A DNA stretch of 64,000 bases, taken from NCBI GenBank assembly GCA_043787975.1, contig JAYVUK010000035.1, positions 61,024-125,023 on the forward strand, written 5' to 3'. The notes below the pieces were generated by a model, which ran no database searches, had not been told where the DNA came from, and saw only the letters and a program-made list of their open reading frames with translations. Below, in pieces: positions 17,996 through 28,189 of this stretch. Numbering within the stretch: the stretch's first letter is position 1; each line of letters begins with the position of its first letter. This stretch comes from JAPLDA01 sp043787975. Lineage in GTDB: Bacteria; Bacteroidota; Bacteroidia; AKYH767-A; 2013-40CM-41-45. The translations under genes were made by a program, and so were the position numbers.

Positions 17996-20900
17996 TCAGA
18001 TCATCTTTTGTAATTCTTCAGCCGTTTTTTCATAGATGGCCTTTACGGATTCAATCATCTTTTCCGATTCAAAACCATCGTTCGATCTTCCTCGAATTTC
18101 TATTTCCCTGCAAACTTCAGCTAATTTTTTAGCACCCATGTTCAACGCCGAACCCTTCAGCTTGTGAGCTGCCTGTCCCATCTTTTCATAATGCTTTGCT
18201 TTGCTTGCTTCATCCATCTCCCTGATACTATCAGGTGCCTGGCCAAGGAACATCGTAATTACTTCTTTGAAGAACCCGGGATCATCGGGCGACATTTGCT
18301 TTAACCGAAGGATCATTAATTCATCTATAAAACCACCCTCATCTTGTTTCTCTACAACCTTTTTTTGCATACTATTTCCGTTTCTATTTCCAAACCATTC
18401 GGTAATTTTATTTACAATTTCTTCGACCATAAATGGTTTACTAATGTAGTCATTCATTCCTACTTCAATACATTTTTCTTTGTCACCTTCCAATGCAAAT
18501 GCAGTCATGGCAATAATAACCGGACGCTTTTCAAGAACCATTTTATGAAGGATGAATTTGGTCGCATCCATTCCATCCATTTCAGGCATCTGCACATCCA
18601 TGAAAATAATATCATACGATACAACACGAAGTTTTTCAATGACCTCAAGCCCGTTTTGTACAATGTCAGGTTTATATCCAAGTCCTTCAAAAATATTCTG
18701 AACAAGTTTTTGATTGATCTTATTGTCTTCAGCAACGAGGATTCTGATTGGGAACCGCTCGGCCAGTTTTTGGTCTGTGCGTGCAAGTTCATTCTTCTGT
18801 TTGCTTCGCTGATGTTCTTCAACAGAAAATACTCCGATTAATATATCAAGTATTTTTGAACGATCAATATTTTTAGGAATTATTGCTGACACAACCTGGT
18901 CAGAATATTCGAAAAGAATACTGTCTGTTTTGTCAGCGTTAAAAATAACAATCGGTAGTTCCTCTTTCACTTTCAGCTTCCTTATTTCTTTTGCCACATC
19001 AAGTGCACTGATGGAAATCATCTGCATATCGATGGCGACCAGGTCAACCTGTTCACCCTTCTTAATCGATTCAATTGCTTTTTCCAAATCCACAGCATTC
19101 GACAACATGCCCCAACGGTGGAAGTAGCTTGAAAAAATATCTGACTCTGTTTTATCATCGCTGATTAAAAGCACTCTTGAATTCACAAGGTGATTGGTTC
19201 CGTTACGCACGCTTTTTGGCACATCGGATGAAGCTGCTTTTGCTGTCTGAACCGTGAAATAAAATGTTGATCCCTTCCCGGAAGTACTTTCCACCCAAAT
19301 TTTTCCGCCCATTAATGAGACAAGATTTTTACAGATGGCAAGTCCTAGTCCTGTTCCGCCATACGTTTTGGCTGTGGAAGCATCCACTTGTGAGAACGAC
19401 TGGAATAACTTATCAATCTTATCGGAAGGAATTCCAATACCTGTATCACGCACACCAAAAAGAATCTGCAAATTTTCATCTTCTGTTTTCAACACGGAAA
19501 CATTGATGGATACTTTACCACCTTTCGATGTAAACTTAATTGCATTCGAAACCAGATTCAAAAGAATTTGTCGCAGACGTGTAATGTCACCGTAGATGTA
19601 TGTAGGAACATCACGGTTGATCGAGTATTGAAGTGAGATACCTTTTTCAATTGCTTTGGAAGAGAGGAGATCGAAGGTTTCTTCTACGCTTCGCTTCAAT
19701 GCAAACGGCTTGTACTCCAACTCCATTTTCGATGACTCGATCTTGGAATAATCAAGAATGTCGTTAATTACGGAGAGCAACGCCTCACCACTCAATAGAA
19801 TTGAATCCACAAATTCCTGTTGCCTTGCTGTAAGGGGAGTATCATTCAGCAATCGTCCCATTCCGATCACACCGTTGAGCGGAGTCCTGATCTCGTGACT
19901 CATCGTAGCAAGAAAACTCGACTTGGCTTGTGTAGAAGTTTCCGCCTGTTCCTTTGCCTTTACCAATTCCTGCTCAGCCTTTTTCCGTTCGCTGATATCG
20001 CGACCGAAGAAAGAAACCTGCATCGTATTTCCGGATTCATCATTCACTGGCGAAACGACAATCTCAATATCCGCGCTGTGAGAATCTTTTAGCAAAAAAT
20101 GTTTTTCAACGGTGAAGTGTTCTCCCTTTATTCCCCGATCAAAAATTTTGTTGTAATCTTCCCTGTAATTTTGCGGAAGAATATCTTTCAGGTTGTAACC
20201 GATTTCCACAACAATTCCTGTCATCATAAAAATTAAGTCACTAAAATTTGAATTGACGATTGTAATGGTATGATGACGATCCACTGAAACAATTGCATAA
20301 TCTGCATTGTCAATCAGCGAATTTACTTTGTTCCAATTGTTCGTGAGCGATTGCTGCAATTTCTTTTGGCGGGTGATGTTTTCAACCATCGTAATGACGA
20401 ATTCCGGAAACCCTTCACTGTTGCGAGTCATGGATGAAGAAGCATGAACCCAAATTAACTGTTTGTTTTTCCTCACTAAACGAATGTCCCTTTTTGAAAC
20501 AGCCACATCACCGCGAAACAAAAGGGAAATATTCCTTTTCTCCTGAACTTTATCTTCCGAGTGAATAATATCAAACATGGTCATGTGTACCAGTTCCTCT
20601 TCCGTATATCCGACCAGTTCACTAAACGCAGCGTTTACCTTATTGAATTTATAATTGATGCCGATGGATGCAACCGGGAAATGAACCGAATCACCAATCT
20701 TACCGGAAGATTCAGACGCAACCGATGAAGCAACCTGGTGGATTTCCGGTTTCACTTCCACCCTTCTCAAAGAAGAAATATCTGTGATGCGAACGTGGAT
20801 CGTTTTCTCCCCGGATTTTTCCTGTCTCCTTGCAGACATCAATCCATAAAATATTTTTCCTCTCGCAGTTTTAAAAAGCGATTCAATGAGTGTTATTCCG

Positions 20901-21376
20901 GATTGATCGAGATCATTTTTAATTTTATTCCGTTCCTCAATTTGCCATTTATCCTTGAGCAGCGATGCAATGTCAATTCCGACCAGGTTATTTTTCTCCG
21001 TTACTTCAAACAGCTGAATTGCTTTTTCATTGCAATCAATGGTTGTTCCGCTTACAGCACTAATGACAAAAGCGGCTTCCTCCAGCTCCTGGAATAAATT
21101 CGCCGAAGTATTTTCAGATTTTTTTTGTGATCCAATTTTTTTTGAATCGAAAAAGTAAATCACCAACAACAACAAAATAACAACTACACCAACAACACTT
21201 AGAATTATCTGAACCGGAGAAATGAAAAGAATTTTGCCGTATGACGTTTGTGCGAAAGCAAAATCCACTGCCATGCTCGCAAAAAATATCATGAGCAATG
21301 ACAGCAACGAAGAGAAATTCCTTCCAATGAAATTTTTCTCCGAATTGTTTCCGGTATGTACGTTCTTAAAAATCAA
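17996..21376 (-). CDS. Hybrid sensor histidine kinase with three PAS, two receiver and one Hpt domain
   Basis: A 1126-residue membrane phosphorelay protein. Two hydrophobic segments lie in the first ~70 residues. Three PAS domains follow to about residue 470. A HisKA domain has His494 (SHEIRTPLNGVIGM), followed by HATPase_c (NAIKFTSKGG; GTGLGLAICKNL). A first receiver is weakly conserved (ISDD and IDMQM present, but no MP and an Asn at the usual Thr). The second receiver is complete, with Asp927 (FMDVQMPEMDG). A C-terminal Hpt carries His1071 (QAAHKLKGSALN). The annotated start is TTG at 21376; an ATG at residue 29 (21292) would drop the first part. No output regulator is adjacent. Confidence 0.92.
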   Translation of the reverse strand: MIFKNVHTGNNSEKNFIGRNFSSLLSLLMIFFASMAVDFAFAQTSYGKILFISPVQIILSVVGVVVILLLLVIYFFDSKKIGSQKKSENTSANLFQELEEAAFVISAVSGTTIDCNEKAIQLFEVTEKNNLVGIDIASLLKDKWQIEERNKIKNDLDQSGITLIESLFKTARGKIFYGLMSARRQEKSGEKTIHVRITDISSLRRVEVKPEIHQVASSVASESSGKIGDSVHFPVASIGINYKFNKVNAAFSELVGYTEEELVHMTMFDIIHSEDKVQEKRNISLLFRGDVAVSKRDIRLVRKNKQLIWVHASSSMTRNSEGFPEFVITMVENITRQKKLQQSLTNNWNKVNSLIDNADYAIVSVDRHHTITIVNSNFSDLIFMMTGIVVEIGYNLKDILPQNYREDYNKIFDRGIKGEHFTVEKHFLLKDSHSADIEIVVSPVNDESGNTMQVSFFGRDISERKKAEQELVKAKEQAETSTQAKSSFLATMSHEIRTPLNGVIGMGRLLNDTPLTARQQEFVDSILLSGEALLSVINDILDYSKIESSKMELEYKPFALKRSVEETFDLLSSKAIEKGISLQYSINRDVPTYIYGDITRLRQILLNLVSNAIKFTSKGGKVSINVSVLKTEDENLQILFGVRDTGIGIPSDKIDKLFQSFSQVDASTAKTYGGTGLGLAICKNLVSLMGGKIWVESTSGKGSTFYFTVQTAKAASSDVPKSVRNGTNHLVNSRVLLISDDKTESDIFSSYFHRWGMLSNAVDLEKAIESIKKGEQVDLVAIDMQMISISALDVAKEIRKLKVKEELPIVIFNADKTDSILFEYSDQVVSAIIPKNIDRSKILDILIGVFSVEEHQRSKQKNELARTDQKLAERFPIRILVAEDNKINQKLVQNIFEGLGYKPDIVQNGLEVIEKLRVVSYDIIFMDVQMPEMDGMDATKFILHKMVLEKRPVIIAMTAFALEGDKEKCIEVGMNDYISKPFMVEEIVNKITEWFGNRNGNSMQKKVVEKQDEGGFIDELMILRLKQMSPDDPGFFKEVITMFLGQAPDSIREMDEASKAKHYEKMGQAAHKLKGSALNMGAKKLAEVCREIEIRGRSNDGFESEKMIESVKAIYEKTAEELQKMI

Positions 21377-21685
21377 ACAGGCTGAAGCTATTTTAGTTCT
21401 TCTTTATATGGCTGTTTCGCTTTGAGGTTGTGTGAAATCCGGACTGATCACCGGAAAAATAGCTCGGTTTATTACATGCCTTTTGATCTCAAAAAAAGAG
21501 GAGAAAATCTTTCACCGATTTCAGGGAAAACTGTTACGGAAAATCAAACCGTTCAAACTCCTGAATTAATAATGGTTTCAGAGGAGAATCCGCATAAAAA
21601 TTAATTAAAAAATTTTCGTGTGCAATACAATAAGGAGCAGAAAAAAGTATTTTTTAAAAAAGGAAAGAAAATTCAGGGCAAAATC
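21377..21685. other. 309-bp gap between hybrid kinase and M3 peptidase
   Basis: AT-rich DNA, presumably with the promoter of the minus-strand kinase. A 42-codon plus-strand ORF (21475-21603) is open, but it has no recognisable domain or ribosome binding site. I see no hairpin with a T-run and no repeat here. Confidence 0.3.
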
Positions 21686-23407
21686 TTACACTTTTCCCAA
21701 CTCGTCTTTTACAAAACTGATGAGCTCATGAATGTACGTTTCCGAAAAATCAAACTGAATCCCGGCTGTTGAATACGTCTCAGAAATGGATTTTGTATAA
21801 CCTGTTTTCAGCGCAGCAATGTAATCGTTCAATGCTTTTTCAGGATTGCGTTTGTAATTTCTCCAGACAGCAACCGCACCGAGTTGAGCCATTCCGTACT
21901 CGATGTAATAAAACGGGACTTCAAATAAATGAAGTTGCTTTTGCCAGATTGCTTCGAGCGCATCTTCTTCATTAGTCCAGTCAACAACATGGCTGCTGAA
22001 TGATTTGAAAATTGATTTCCATGAAGTTGTTCTTTCTTCGATGGTATGTTGCGGATGTTCATATAACCAATGCTGGAATTTATCAATGGTCGCAATCCAC
22101 GGCAATGTTTCAATCACACCTTCCAGTTGTTCACGTTTGGCTCTTTTCAATTCGTCTTCATCCCGGAAAAATAAATGCCAGTGTTCCATTGAAATAAGTT
22201 CCATGCTCATGGAAGCAAGTTCGGCAATTTCAGAAGGAAGTTCTTTGAACCCGACAAAGTCGAGATCGCGTGTCAGCATCGAATGAATTGCATGACCACC
22301 TTCGTGAACAATGGTTACTACATCTCTCAACGATCCGCTTGCATTCATAAAAATAAATGGAACACCAATTTCATACAATGGATAATTGTATCCGCCGGGA
22401 GCTTTGCCAATACGTGAATCGAGATCAACATACTTCATCAGCTTCAATGTTTCCATCACTTCACCGAAGTAAGGATGAATGTCATAAAAGCACTGAATCG
22501 TTTTATCCATCAGCTCCTTGCCATTTGAAAATGGCTTCAGGTCAGGTTTCCCGGATGTATCAACATCCAAATCCCAAGGCTTCAATGACGTAAGTTTTAA
22601 TTCTTCCTTACGTTGCGATGTCAATTCATTCAACACGGAAACAACAGTCCGTTCAACAGAATCATGAAATGAAACGCAATCGGAAGGTGTATAATCAAAA
22701 CGATCTAACTCAACAAATTTATAATCGCGGTAATTTTGAAAGCCTGAATTCAAAGCCATCCTGTGACGGATGCTGATCAGTTCCGAAAAGAGTTCATCCA
22801 ATATTTTTTTGTCCTGCAGTCTCCGGCTTTTTATTTTATGATAAACTTCATCGCGTTTATTTCTGTCGGTATCCTTCAGAAAATTTGAAGCCTGCTGCAA
22901 CGTGAGTGTCTTACCATTTTCCTCAATCGTCATCGCGCCGGCAATCTCTCCATACTTCTGTTCTTTCACTGAAAGTTCAGCAATGAGCGGAATATTTTCT
23001 TTCCTGAAAATTTTTATCTGGTTCTCCACCTTCTTCAAATAAATCAAGTAACGGTGATCCAGATCACTTTTGAATTTACACTCGACTAATTTTTTGTTCA
23101 GATCATCTTGGTAAGGCGCAATCTTCGGTTGAATCTCATTGACAAAAAAAAGATAGGCGTCAGTTGCTGCTTTGTCCTGCGTATCGCAGGTCATGCGAAT
23201 GTATAACCAGCCTGCATGTTCCTGGATAATCTCGTCCAACTCGCTATAATCTTTCAACCATTGTTGCAAGTCATTTGCGGAATCAAGTACTCTTGTTTTC
23301 AGGTTTTGAAAATAAGATTCCAGCACACTCCATGAATCAATGACAATTGATTCAGGCAGAAAATGACGAACATTTTTTTTAGGAAGGGAAACTTCGTTGG
23401 TCAGCAT
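21686..23407 (-). CDS. M3-family oligoendopeptidase F-type metallopeptidase
   Basis: A 573-residue soluble zinc peptidase. The HEXXH site is HEGGH with His368, Glu369 and His372; the third ligand would come from the ELASMSMELISMEHW helix about 25 residues on. The N-terminal helical region and the C-terminal FYYIEYGMAQLGAVAVWRNY segment match PepF-type enzymes that trim short peptides in the cytoplasm. It has no signal peptide. It lies downstream of the DUF5606 gene on the same strand (9-bp spacing to that stop), so the two are likely co-transcribed. Confidence 0.93.
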   Translation of the reverse strand: MLTNEVSLPKKNVRHFLPESIVIDSWSVLESYFQNLKTRVLDSANDLQQWLKDYSELDEIIQEHAGWLYIRMTCDTQDKAATDAYLFFVNEIQPKIAPYQDDLNKKLVECKFKSDLDHRYLIYLKKVENQIKIFRKENIPLIAELSVKEQKYGEIAGAMTIEENGKTLTLQQASNFLKDTDRNKRDEVYHKIKSRRLQDKKILDELFSELISIRHRMALNSGFQNYRDYKFVELDRFDYTPSDCVSFHDSVERTVVSVLNELTSQRKEELKLTSLKPWDLDVDTSGKPDLKPFSNGKELMDKTIQCFYDIHPYFGEVMETLKLMKYVDLDSRIGKAPGGYNYPLYEIGVPFIFMNASGSLRDVVTIVHEGGHAIHSMLTRDLDFVGFKELPSEIAELASMSMELISMEHWHLFFRDEDELKRAKREQLEGVIETLPWIATIDKFQHWLYEHPQHTIEERTTSWKSIFKSFSSHVVDWTNEEDALEAIWQKQLHLFEVPFYYIEYGMAQLGAVAVWRNYKRNPEKALNDYIAALKTGYTKSISETYSTAGIQFDFSETYIHELISFVKDELGKV

Positions 23408-23416
23408 CGGAACGGC

Positions 23417-23944
23417 TCAGACTTTCTTACGCAATTTTACCTGGCCTACTTTTGCATGCTGATCTGCTTTGGGAGAATGACCTTCCTTTGCTTTCGGAAT
23501 TGGTTTTTCAATCCCGCCGGAGGTGGACAGGTTAATCTTGCTTTCTTCCTCTTCCGTTTCTTTCGCGGTGAAATCAATCTTACCGTTTAACAAACCATAC
23601 CACGTTAATATTTTTTTCATGTCGGAAGGATACACGCGCTCCTCATCAATGGTTGGAACTATTTTTTTGAAATAATCCTTTAATGCTTTCGGATCTCCCT
23701 TTGGATCTACCGAAAGTTTACCACCATCTGTTTCCTGGATTGTTTTGAAAACATTTTTGAGTGGCATGTCTTCATCTTTTGTAAAGACGGCAATGTCCAC
23801 CAATGAACTCACCGGCTGTGAAGAATTGATCGGCATCCGTTTATTATCAGCAAGTGATTCAACAATAATCCCGTTTTTACTCTGAGCAACCACTTTGTAA
23901 AGCCCGCTCATTCCTGAAATTGAAATAACATCTTTTAACTCCAT
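23417..23944 (-). CDS. DUF5606 family protein
   Basis: About 175 residues from the ATG at 23942-23944; a GTG three codons upstream is an alternative. The N-terminal MELKDVISISGMSGLYKVV block and the YFKKIVPTIDEERVYPSDMK / ILTWYGLLNG block at about 90-130 match the Bacteroidota-specific DUF5606 family. The tail is low-complexity, Lys/Glu-rich and probably disordered. Function is unknown. It is a useful lineage marker and is probably in an operon with the M3 peptidase. Confidence 0.85.
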   Translation of the reverse strand: MELKDVISISGMSGLYKVVAQSKNGIIVESLADNKRMPINSSQPVSSLVDIAVFTKDEDMPLKNVFKTIQETDGGKLSVDPKGDPKALKDYFKKIVPTIDEERVYPSDMKKILTWYGLLNGKIDFTAKETEEEESKINLSTSGGIEKPIPKAKEGHSPKADQHAKVGQVKLRKKV

Positions 23945-24091
23945 AACATTCACTTTTTCTTTGTCTCAATTATATGAAGGGACAAAGGTAGCATGAAAAA
24001 CTGAAATGGCATTGTTTGCTGAATCTATGATAGATCAATTTGAAACCTCATATGATTTGTGTTTGATTAAATATTTTAACTTATCGTAACC

Positions 24092-24245
24092 CGAAGGTCG
24101 TCCCTTTGGGACTTTCGTTTTCCCAAATCTTATCTTTTACCAATAGCTCGTCCTTACAGGACTTACAAAATGAAGAGCTCCGTAGGAGCGGACAATTGGT
24201 AAAAAGCGAAATAAGAATAAATAAAAAGTCCTGTAGGGACGAGCT
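24092..24245. repeat. REP-like cluster of nested hairpins
   Basis: Three inverted structures lie in a row. CGAAGGTCGTCCC/GGGACTTTCG is at 24092-24117. TTTTACCAAT (24135-24144) faces ATTGGTAAAA (24195-24204) around the small hairpin GCTCCGTAGGAGC. The 20-mer AGCTCGTCCTTACAGGACTT (24145-24164) pairs at 19 of 20 positions with 24226-24245. The last two compete for the same bases. This fills most of the 458-bp gap; no gene is seen. Confidence 0.6.
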
Positions 24246-24353
24246 TAAGTTCTCATTTCTTCAGTGTGGTTGCGTTACTATTTGAAATACATAGAGCCAC
24301 AAAATTTTTAATGAACGTTCAATAATTTCACAATGAGTCACAACCGATTCCAT

Positions 24354-24390
24354 AAAATAAAAAATGCCTGCTCGAAAGAACAGGCATTTT
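24354..24390 (-). terminator. Terminator of the T9SS subtilisin gene
   Basis: AAAATGCCTG / CAGGCATTTT stem (24361-24390), loop CTCGAAAGAA. On the minus strand it is followed by a T-rich run, 22 bp after the stop codon of the peptidase. T-runs on both sides make it usable in both directions. Confidence 0.8.
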
Positions 24391-24411
24391 TTATTAATAA
24401 ACTCTTTAAAA

Positions 24412-27252
24412 TTAATGTGAAATAATCACAGGTAATGTTTTTGAATTCTTACCGGCTGACAGGCGATAAAAATAGTTTCCATTTGTAACCGATGAAAGAT
24501 CAACCACCACACTGTACGTGCCGGCATTTAATTTTTCACTCAAAATAGTTTTTACTTTTTCACCAAGTGTATTGTAAATTGTCAATTCAGTCGCGTTACT
24601 CTCAGGCAATGAAAAGACGATGGTCGCCTGTCCATTCGAAGGATTCGGGAAACTCTGACTCATATTGAAATCATTAGCCATTGAAATTTCCTGGATACTA
24701 TTTGTAAATAGTCCGTCATACATGATTTGTGCTGCATCAGCGCCTGCCTGTAACGTCGGAAGGTCATTTGCAGCAAGCAGTGCGAAAGCAACTACAATGG
24801 AATCACCTGCACCAATGGTAAACGGTCCTGATGATACCACATCAATCACATCATTACCGGTACCGGGAACTCCTGCATCCGTTCTCATGGTCGACATGGT
24901 CAGGTATTTTTCATCAGTGCTATAACCATCCGATAAATTTACGCCTCCTTGTCCTGTTGCATCGTTGTCCGCTGCATATTGGTTAAAGCCACCTGCTGAC
25001 AACAATTTTACACCTGCATAAAAACCTCCTACATCTGTCGAGTAAGCATAGCCAAGTCTTCTTGACATATCTACTGTAGCTTTGTTGTTAGCATAATTCG
25101 GTAATACATCCCAATCCGCAAATATTCCTGCATAAAAATTACTCAACGCAGATCCTCCTGTGTTTTTAATCGTGTAACGAACCATGATGTATTTCCGATC
25201 AGCCGCCGAAGTCCATGCATACGCACGGTGGTGGATTAAAATATTCATCGGACCGGTTGCAGCAATTGCATCGTTGAATTTACCCTCTGCGTCAAATGCA
25301 GAAATACCGGGCGCTACACGCTGAACAATTTGAACAGACTGGTAATCATTATCGGTGGCTGTAGCACCGCGTACATTGTTTGAAACCTGCGATGCACTTA
25401 CTCCTGTCATCAAACCGGCTTCATACATAAGCGTACCGCCACCCATGTACGTAAAACCAAGTCCCTGGCCGGGGCCGGCTGTGTTGTAACCGATTCTTCC
25501 AATACTTGTAATCGAAGTGGCCACATCATTCACATCTATATTCAGGTAATCAACATTCACAACTACACTAAAAGCAAAGAAATCCGTATACGTTCCGTCA
25601 GTCATGGTCATCTTAAAAACAACGACCGTGTTTGCAGGCGCAGTCGGATTGATACGTACACTGAAAGGAGAACTGCTATTGGAGATCGAAGCGAGTGTGT
25701 TCAGCGCACCGATATTGAATGTACTGTCTATGATGGTCACGTACGTTGATGTTGTACTCAGTACAACATTGAGATTGGATGCCGGTTGAAGCAGGTTTGT
25801 AAACAAGGCTCCCATTCTTAACGTATCATTAATTACAAAGGCCTCATCATTTCCATCCGAAACATTCAGGTTGGTTACCTGGATACCTTCTGATACGCTA
25901 TCGGTAACCGCTTTAAAAAGATTCACTCTTCCTTTACCAAGTTTATTGACAAAGGCCGCATTCGCAGCAACGCCATATATATTGTCACATGTAACGCGCA
26001 GTTGTTGTGCTGCCTGTGCTGCATTGTATGCAGGAAACTTTGACCTGATCATCGCCACACAACCTGCAGCAATCGGAGATGCCATCGAAGTTCCACTCAT
26101 GTTGGTATAGGTATCATTGTAAACCGTTGAAAAAATATTATTTCCGGGAGCACATGCGTCAATACCATAACCATAATTTGAAAAACTTGCTCTTGCATCA
26201 TTGGTACTTGTCGCCGCAATGCTCACTGCATTTTCGTAATTAGCAGGATAAAAATCTTCCTGTGAATTATCATTTCCGGCGGCAACAACCATCACTGCAT
26301 CGTGGTTAATCGAAGCATAATTGATTACATCCTGTTCAAACTGGCTCGGACCGCCTGCTCTTCCCCATGAACAATTAATTACTGAACAGCCATGATCTGC
26401 TGCATACGTTATTCCTTCAAATCCATTATCAATGGAAGTGGTACTAGCATCGAGTGAAGATTTCACCGGAAGAAATTTACATTTGAAACCCGGGGAAGCA
26501 ACACCGACTCCATTGTTCGTAACAGCATCTGCACATCCCGAAACGTGTGAACCATGAACCTGTCCTCCTACAGTTGCATCGTTATCATTCTCGCTGATGT
26601 CCCACCCGCTGAAATTATCAACGAAACCATCGCCATCATTATCAATTCCATCAATCGGATCTGCATAATTATGTTTTAAATTGGCAGCTAAATCCGGGTG
26701 ATTCGGGTCTGTACCGCTGTCGACAATACCAATCACGGTATTGGTGTCGCCCTGCCATACATTCCATGCATTGAGTGCATTGATTTTTGTAATCGCATAT
26801 TGTGATCCCAACGAAGGGTCATTCGGAGTGAAGCAGTAATGCTGTATGTACTTCGGCTCGGCATATTCAACAAGGCCGGTTGCCTGCATGTAATGAATCG
26901 CTTCTTCCACACGCATATTTCCTGAATACTGAATTTTGTAAACAAGAGAAAGATCAACAAATGGTTTTCCCATTTTGTTTCTCTGCCCTTCAGTCATTAA
27001 CGCATGTGGAAACATTTTAGAAACGGTGCCTGCTCCTATTCTTGCAAGTGCCTGTTGTATTTTTGGTTCATCAATGGAATTCAAACCACACAGTGCACGC
27101 GCAGATGATTTTACTTTAATGATGATGGTGTTGGCAACGTAATCGCCTTCCTTCAACGTTGCTTTTCTGATTAATGGATTCTCAGCTTTGGTGACAGCCG
27201 AAAAAATAAAAATGAAAAGAAACAAGTTTAATACGAGGTATTTTTTTTTCAT
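24412..27252 (-). CDS. Secreted S8 subtilisin-family serine peptidase with T9SS sorting domain
   Basis: A 946-residue exported protease. The signal peptide covers 1-23 (LVLNLFLFIFIFSAV, cleaved near TKAE), followed by an inhibitor-like propeptide to about 140. The peptidase domain has Asp178 (GIVDSGTDPNHPD), His233 (QVHGSHVSG), Asn327 (AAGND) and Ser389 (MSGTSMASP). It also has an Asp-rich DGIDNDGDGFVDN loop that may bind calcium. A ~380-residue beta-rich region follows, then a type A T9SS domain (FNMSQSFPNPSNGQATIVFS; LTIYNTLGEKVK; GNYFYRLSAG). It should be released or anchored at the cell surface and degrade extracellular protein. A terminator lies directly downstream. Confidence 0.95.
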   Translation of the reverse strand: MKKKYLVLNLFLFIFIFSAVTKAENPLIRKATLKEGDYVANTIIIKVKSSARALCGLNSIDEPKIQQALARIGAGTVSKMFPHALMTEGQRNKMGKPFVDLSLVYKIQYSGNMRVEEAIHYMQATGLVEYAEPKYIQHYCFTPNDPSLGSQYAITKINALNAWNVWQGDTNTVIGIVDSGTDPNHPDLAANLKHNYADPIDGIDNDGDGFVDNFSGWDISENDNDATVGGQVHGSHVSGCADAVTNNGVGVASPGFKCKFLPVKSSLDASTTSIDNGFEGITYAADHGCSVINCSWGRAGGPSQFEQDVINYASINHDAVMVVAAGNDNSQEDFYPANYENAVSIAATSTNDARASFSNYGYGIDACAPGNNIFSTVYNDTYTNMSGTSMASPIAAGCVAMIRSKFPAYNAAQAAQQLRVTCDNIYGVAANAAFVNKLGKGRVNLFKAVTDSVSEGIQVTNLNVSDGNDEAFVINDTLRMGALFTNLLQPASNLNVVLSTTSTYVTIIDSTFNIGALNTLASISNSSSPFSVRINPTAPANTVVVFKMTMTDGTYTDFFAFSVVVNVDYLNIDVNDVATSITSIGRIGYNTAGPGQGLGFTYMGGGTLMYEAGLMTGVSASQVSNNVRGATATDNDYQSVQIVQRVAPGISAFDAEGKFNDAIAATGPMNILIHHRAYAWTSAADRKYIMVRYTIKNTGGSALSNFYAGIFADWDVLPNYANNKATVDMSRRLGYAYSTDVGGFYAGVKLLSAGGFNQYAADNDATGQGGVNLSDGYSTDEKYLTMSTMRTDAGVPGTGNDVIDVVSSGPFTIGAGDSIVVAFALLAANDLPTLQAGADAAQIMYDGLFTNSIQEISMANDFNMSQSFPNPSNGQATIVFSLPESNATELTIYNTLGEKVKTILSEKLNAGTYSVVVDLSSVTNGNYFYRLSAGKNSKTLPVIISH

Positions 27253-27349
27253 AATTGGTTAGATTGATTGGTTTTTTGAGACGTGCAATGTAGCAGGATT
27301 TTCCAACTATAAAAAGGTATTCCGGATGAAAAAAGCAGCCATTTACGGG

Positions 27350-27506
27350 TTGATGCGTCAATTTGAAAAAGATTGCTCTCCCGATAAAAATCGGGAGAGG
27401 AATGACAACGCAAACCATTCATGTTATGGCGGGCTTAAGCCCGCCTCTACTCATTACAAAGACCGTCATTCCGAACGAAGTAAGGAATCTCAATAATTCA
27501 AACTAC
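27350..27506. repeat. Degenerate relative of the MITE-like element at 10091
   Basis: It shares the core GGCGGGCTTAAGCCCGCC (27424-27441), a GTCATTCCGAACGAAGTAAG block and the TTCAAACT..TTCACTATA end with the 10091 element. The left half has drifted or been replaced (CTCTCCCGATAAAAATCGGGAGAG hairpin). No target duplication can be recognised. It lies between the subtilisin start and the ABC ATPase gene. Confidence 0.55.
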
Positions 27507-27510
27507 TTCA

Positions 27511-28179
27511 CTATACAATTTTTCCGTCGACAATTTCAATGATTCGATCGGCCCGATTTGCAAAGTCAGGATCGTGGGTTACGGTTATAATCGTATTTCC
27601 TTTCTTTGCAAGCTCTTTGAAAATATCAAAAACAATTTCCGAGTTCGCACTGTCGAGGTTTCCTGTCGGCTCGTCCGCCATGAGTATGATCGGGTCGTTG
27701 ATCAACGCACGAGCAATCGCAACACGTTGCTGTTGTCCGCCTGAAAGTTTACCGGAAGGCTTTTGAGCAAACGAATGCATCTCCATCTGTTTCAGTTTTT
27801 CCATCGCGCGCGCCTCAATTTCTTCCATGCTGAACCTGGCAAGTTTGCGTGCAGGCATCATCACGTTTTCAAGTGCAGTAAATTCCGGAAGCAAAAAATG
27901 AAACTGAAAAACAAAACCAATGTTCTCATTCCTGAACTTCGACAATTCATTCTGACTTTTGCCGGTCACTACCAGATCATTCATGACAATGCTTCCTTCA
28001 TAATCAGTATCCAAAGTACTAAGGAGATAAAGCAAGGTTGACTTTCCGCTTCCTGATTTCCCGATCAAGGAGACAAATTCTCCTCGGTTTATAGAAAGAG
28101 AAACATCCTTCAGTACATGAAAATCTTCCGGCTCGTGGAAGTGTTTGTGGAGATGGTTGGCCTTGAGGATGACACTCAT
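27511..28179 (-). CDS. ABC transporter ATP-binding protein (LolD/MacB type)
   Basis: A 222-residue ATPase with Walker A GKSGSGKST, Q-loop FVFQFHFLLPEFTALENV, signature LSGGQQQRVAIARAL, Walker B IILMADEPTGNLDS and the H-loop ITVTHDP. The GNLDS and LLPEFTALENVM wording is typical of the LolD/MacB/FtsE group, which powers FtsX-like permeases. It is the last gene of the minus-strand export cluster; the matching permease is just upstream at 28289-29548. It likely powers export or outer-membrane delivery of a lipophilic substrate. Confidence 0.93.
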   Translation of the reverse strand: MSVILKANHLHKHFHEPEDFHVLKDVSLSINRGEFVSLIGKSGSGKSTLLYLLSTLDTDYEGSIVMNDLVVTGKSQNELSKFRNENIGFVFQFHFLLPEFTALENVMMPARKLARFSMEEIEARAMEKLKQMEMHSFAQKPSGKLSGGQQQRVAIARALINDPIILMADEPTGNLDSANSEIVFDIFKELAKKGNTIITVTHDPDFANRADRIIEIVDGKIV

Positions 28180-28189
28180 TTTGGATTCG

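Noticed and set aside
18501..19250. First receiver domain of the hybrid kinase as fully degenerate
   Set aside because: The acidic pair, the central Asp and the Lys are all still visible; only the flanking residues are atypical.
21475..21603. 42-codon frame beginning MPFDLKKRGENL in the 309-bp gap
   Set aside because: No ribosome site, hydrophobic segment or known motif; it cannot be told from a random open frame.
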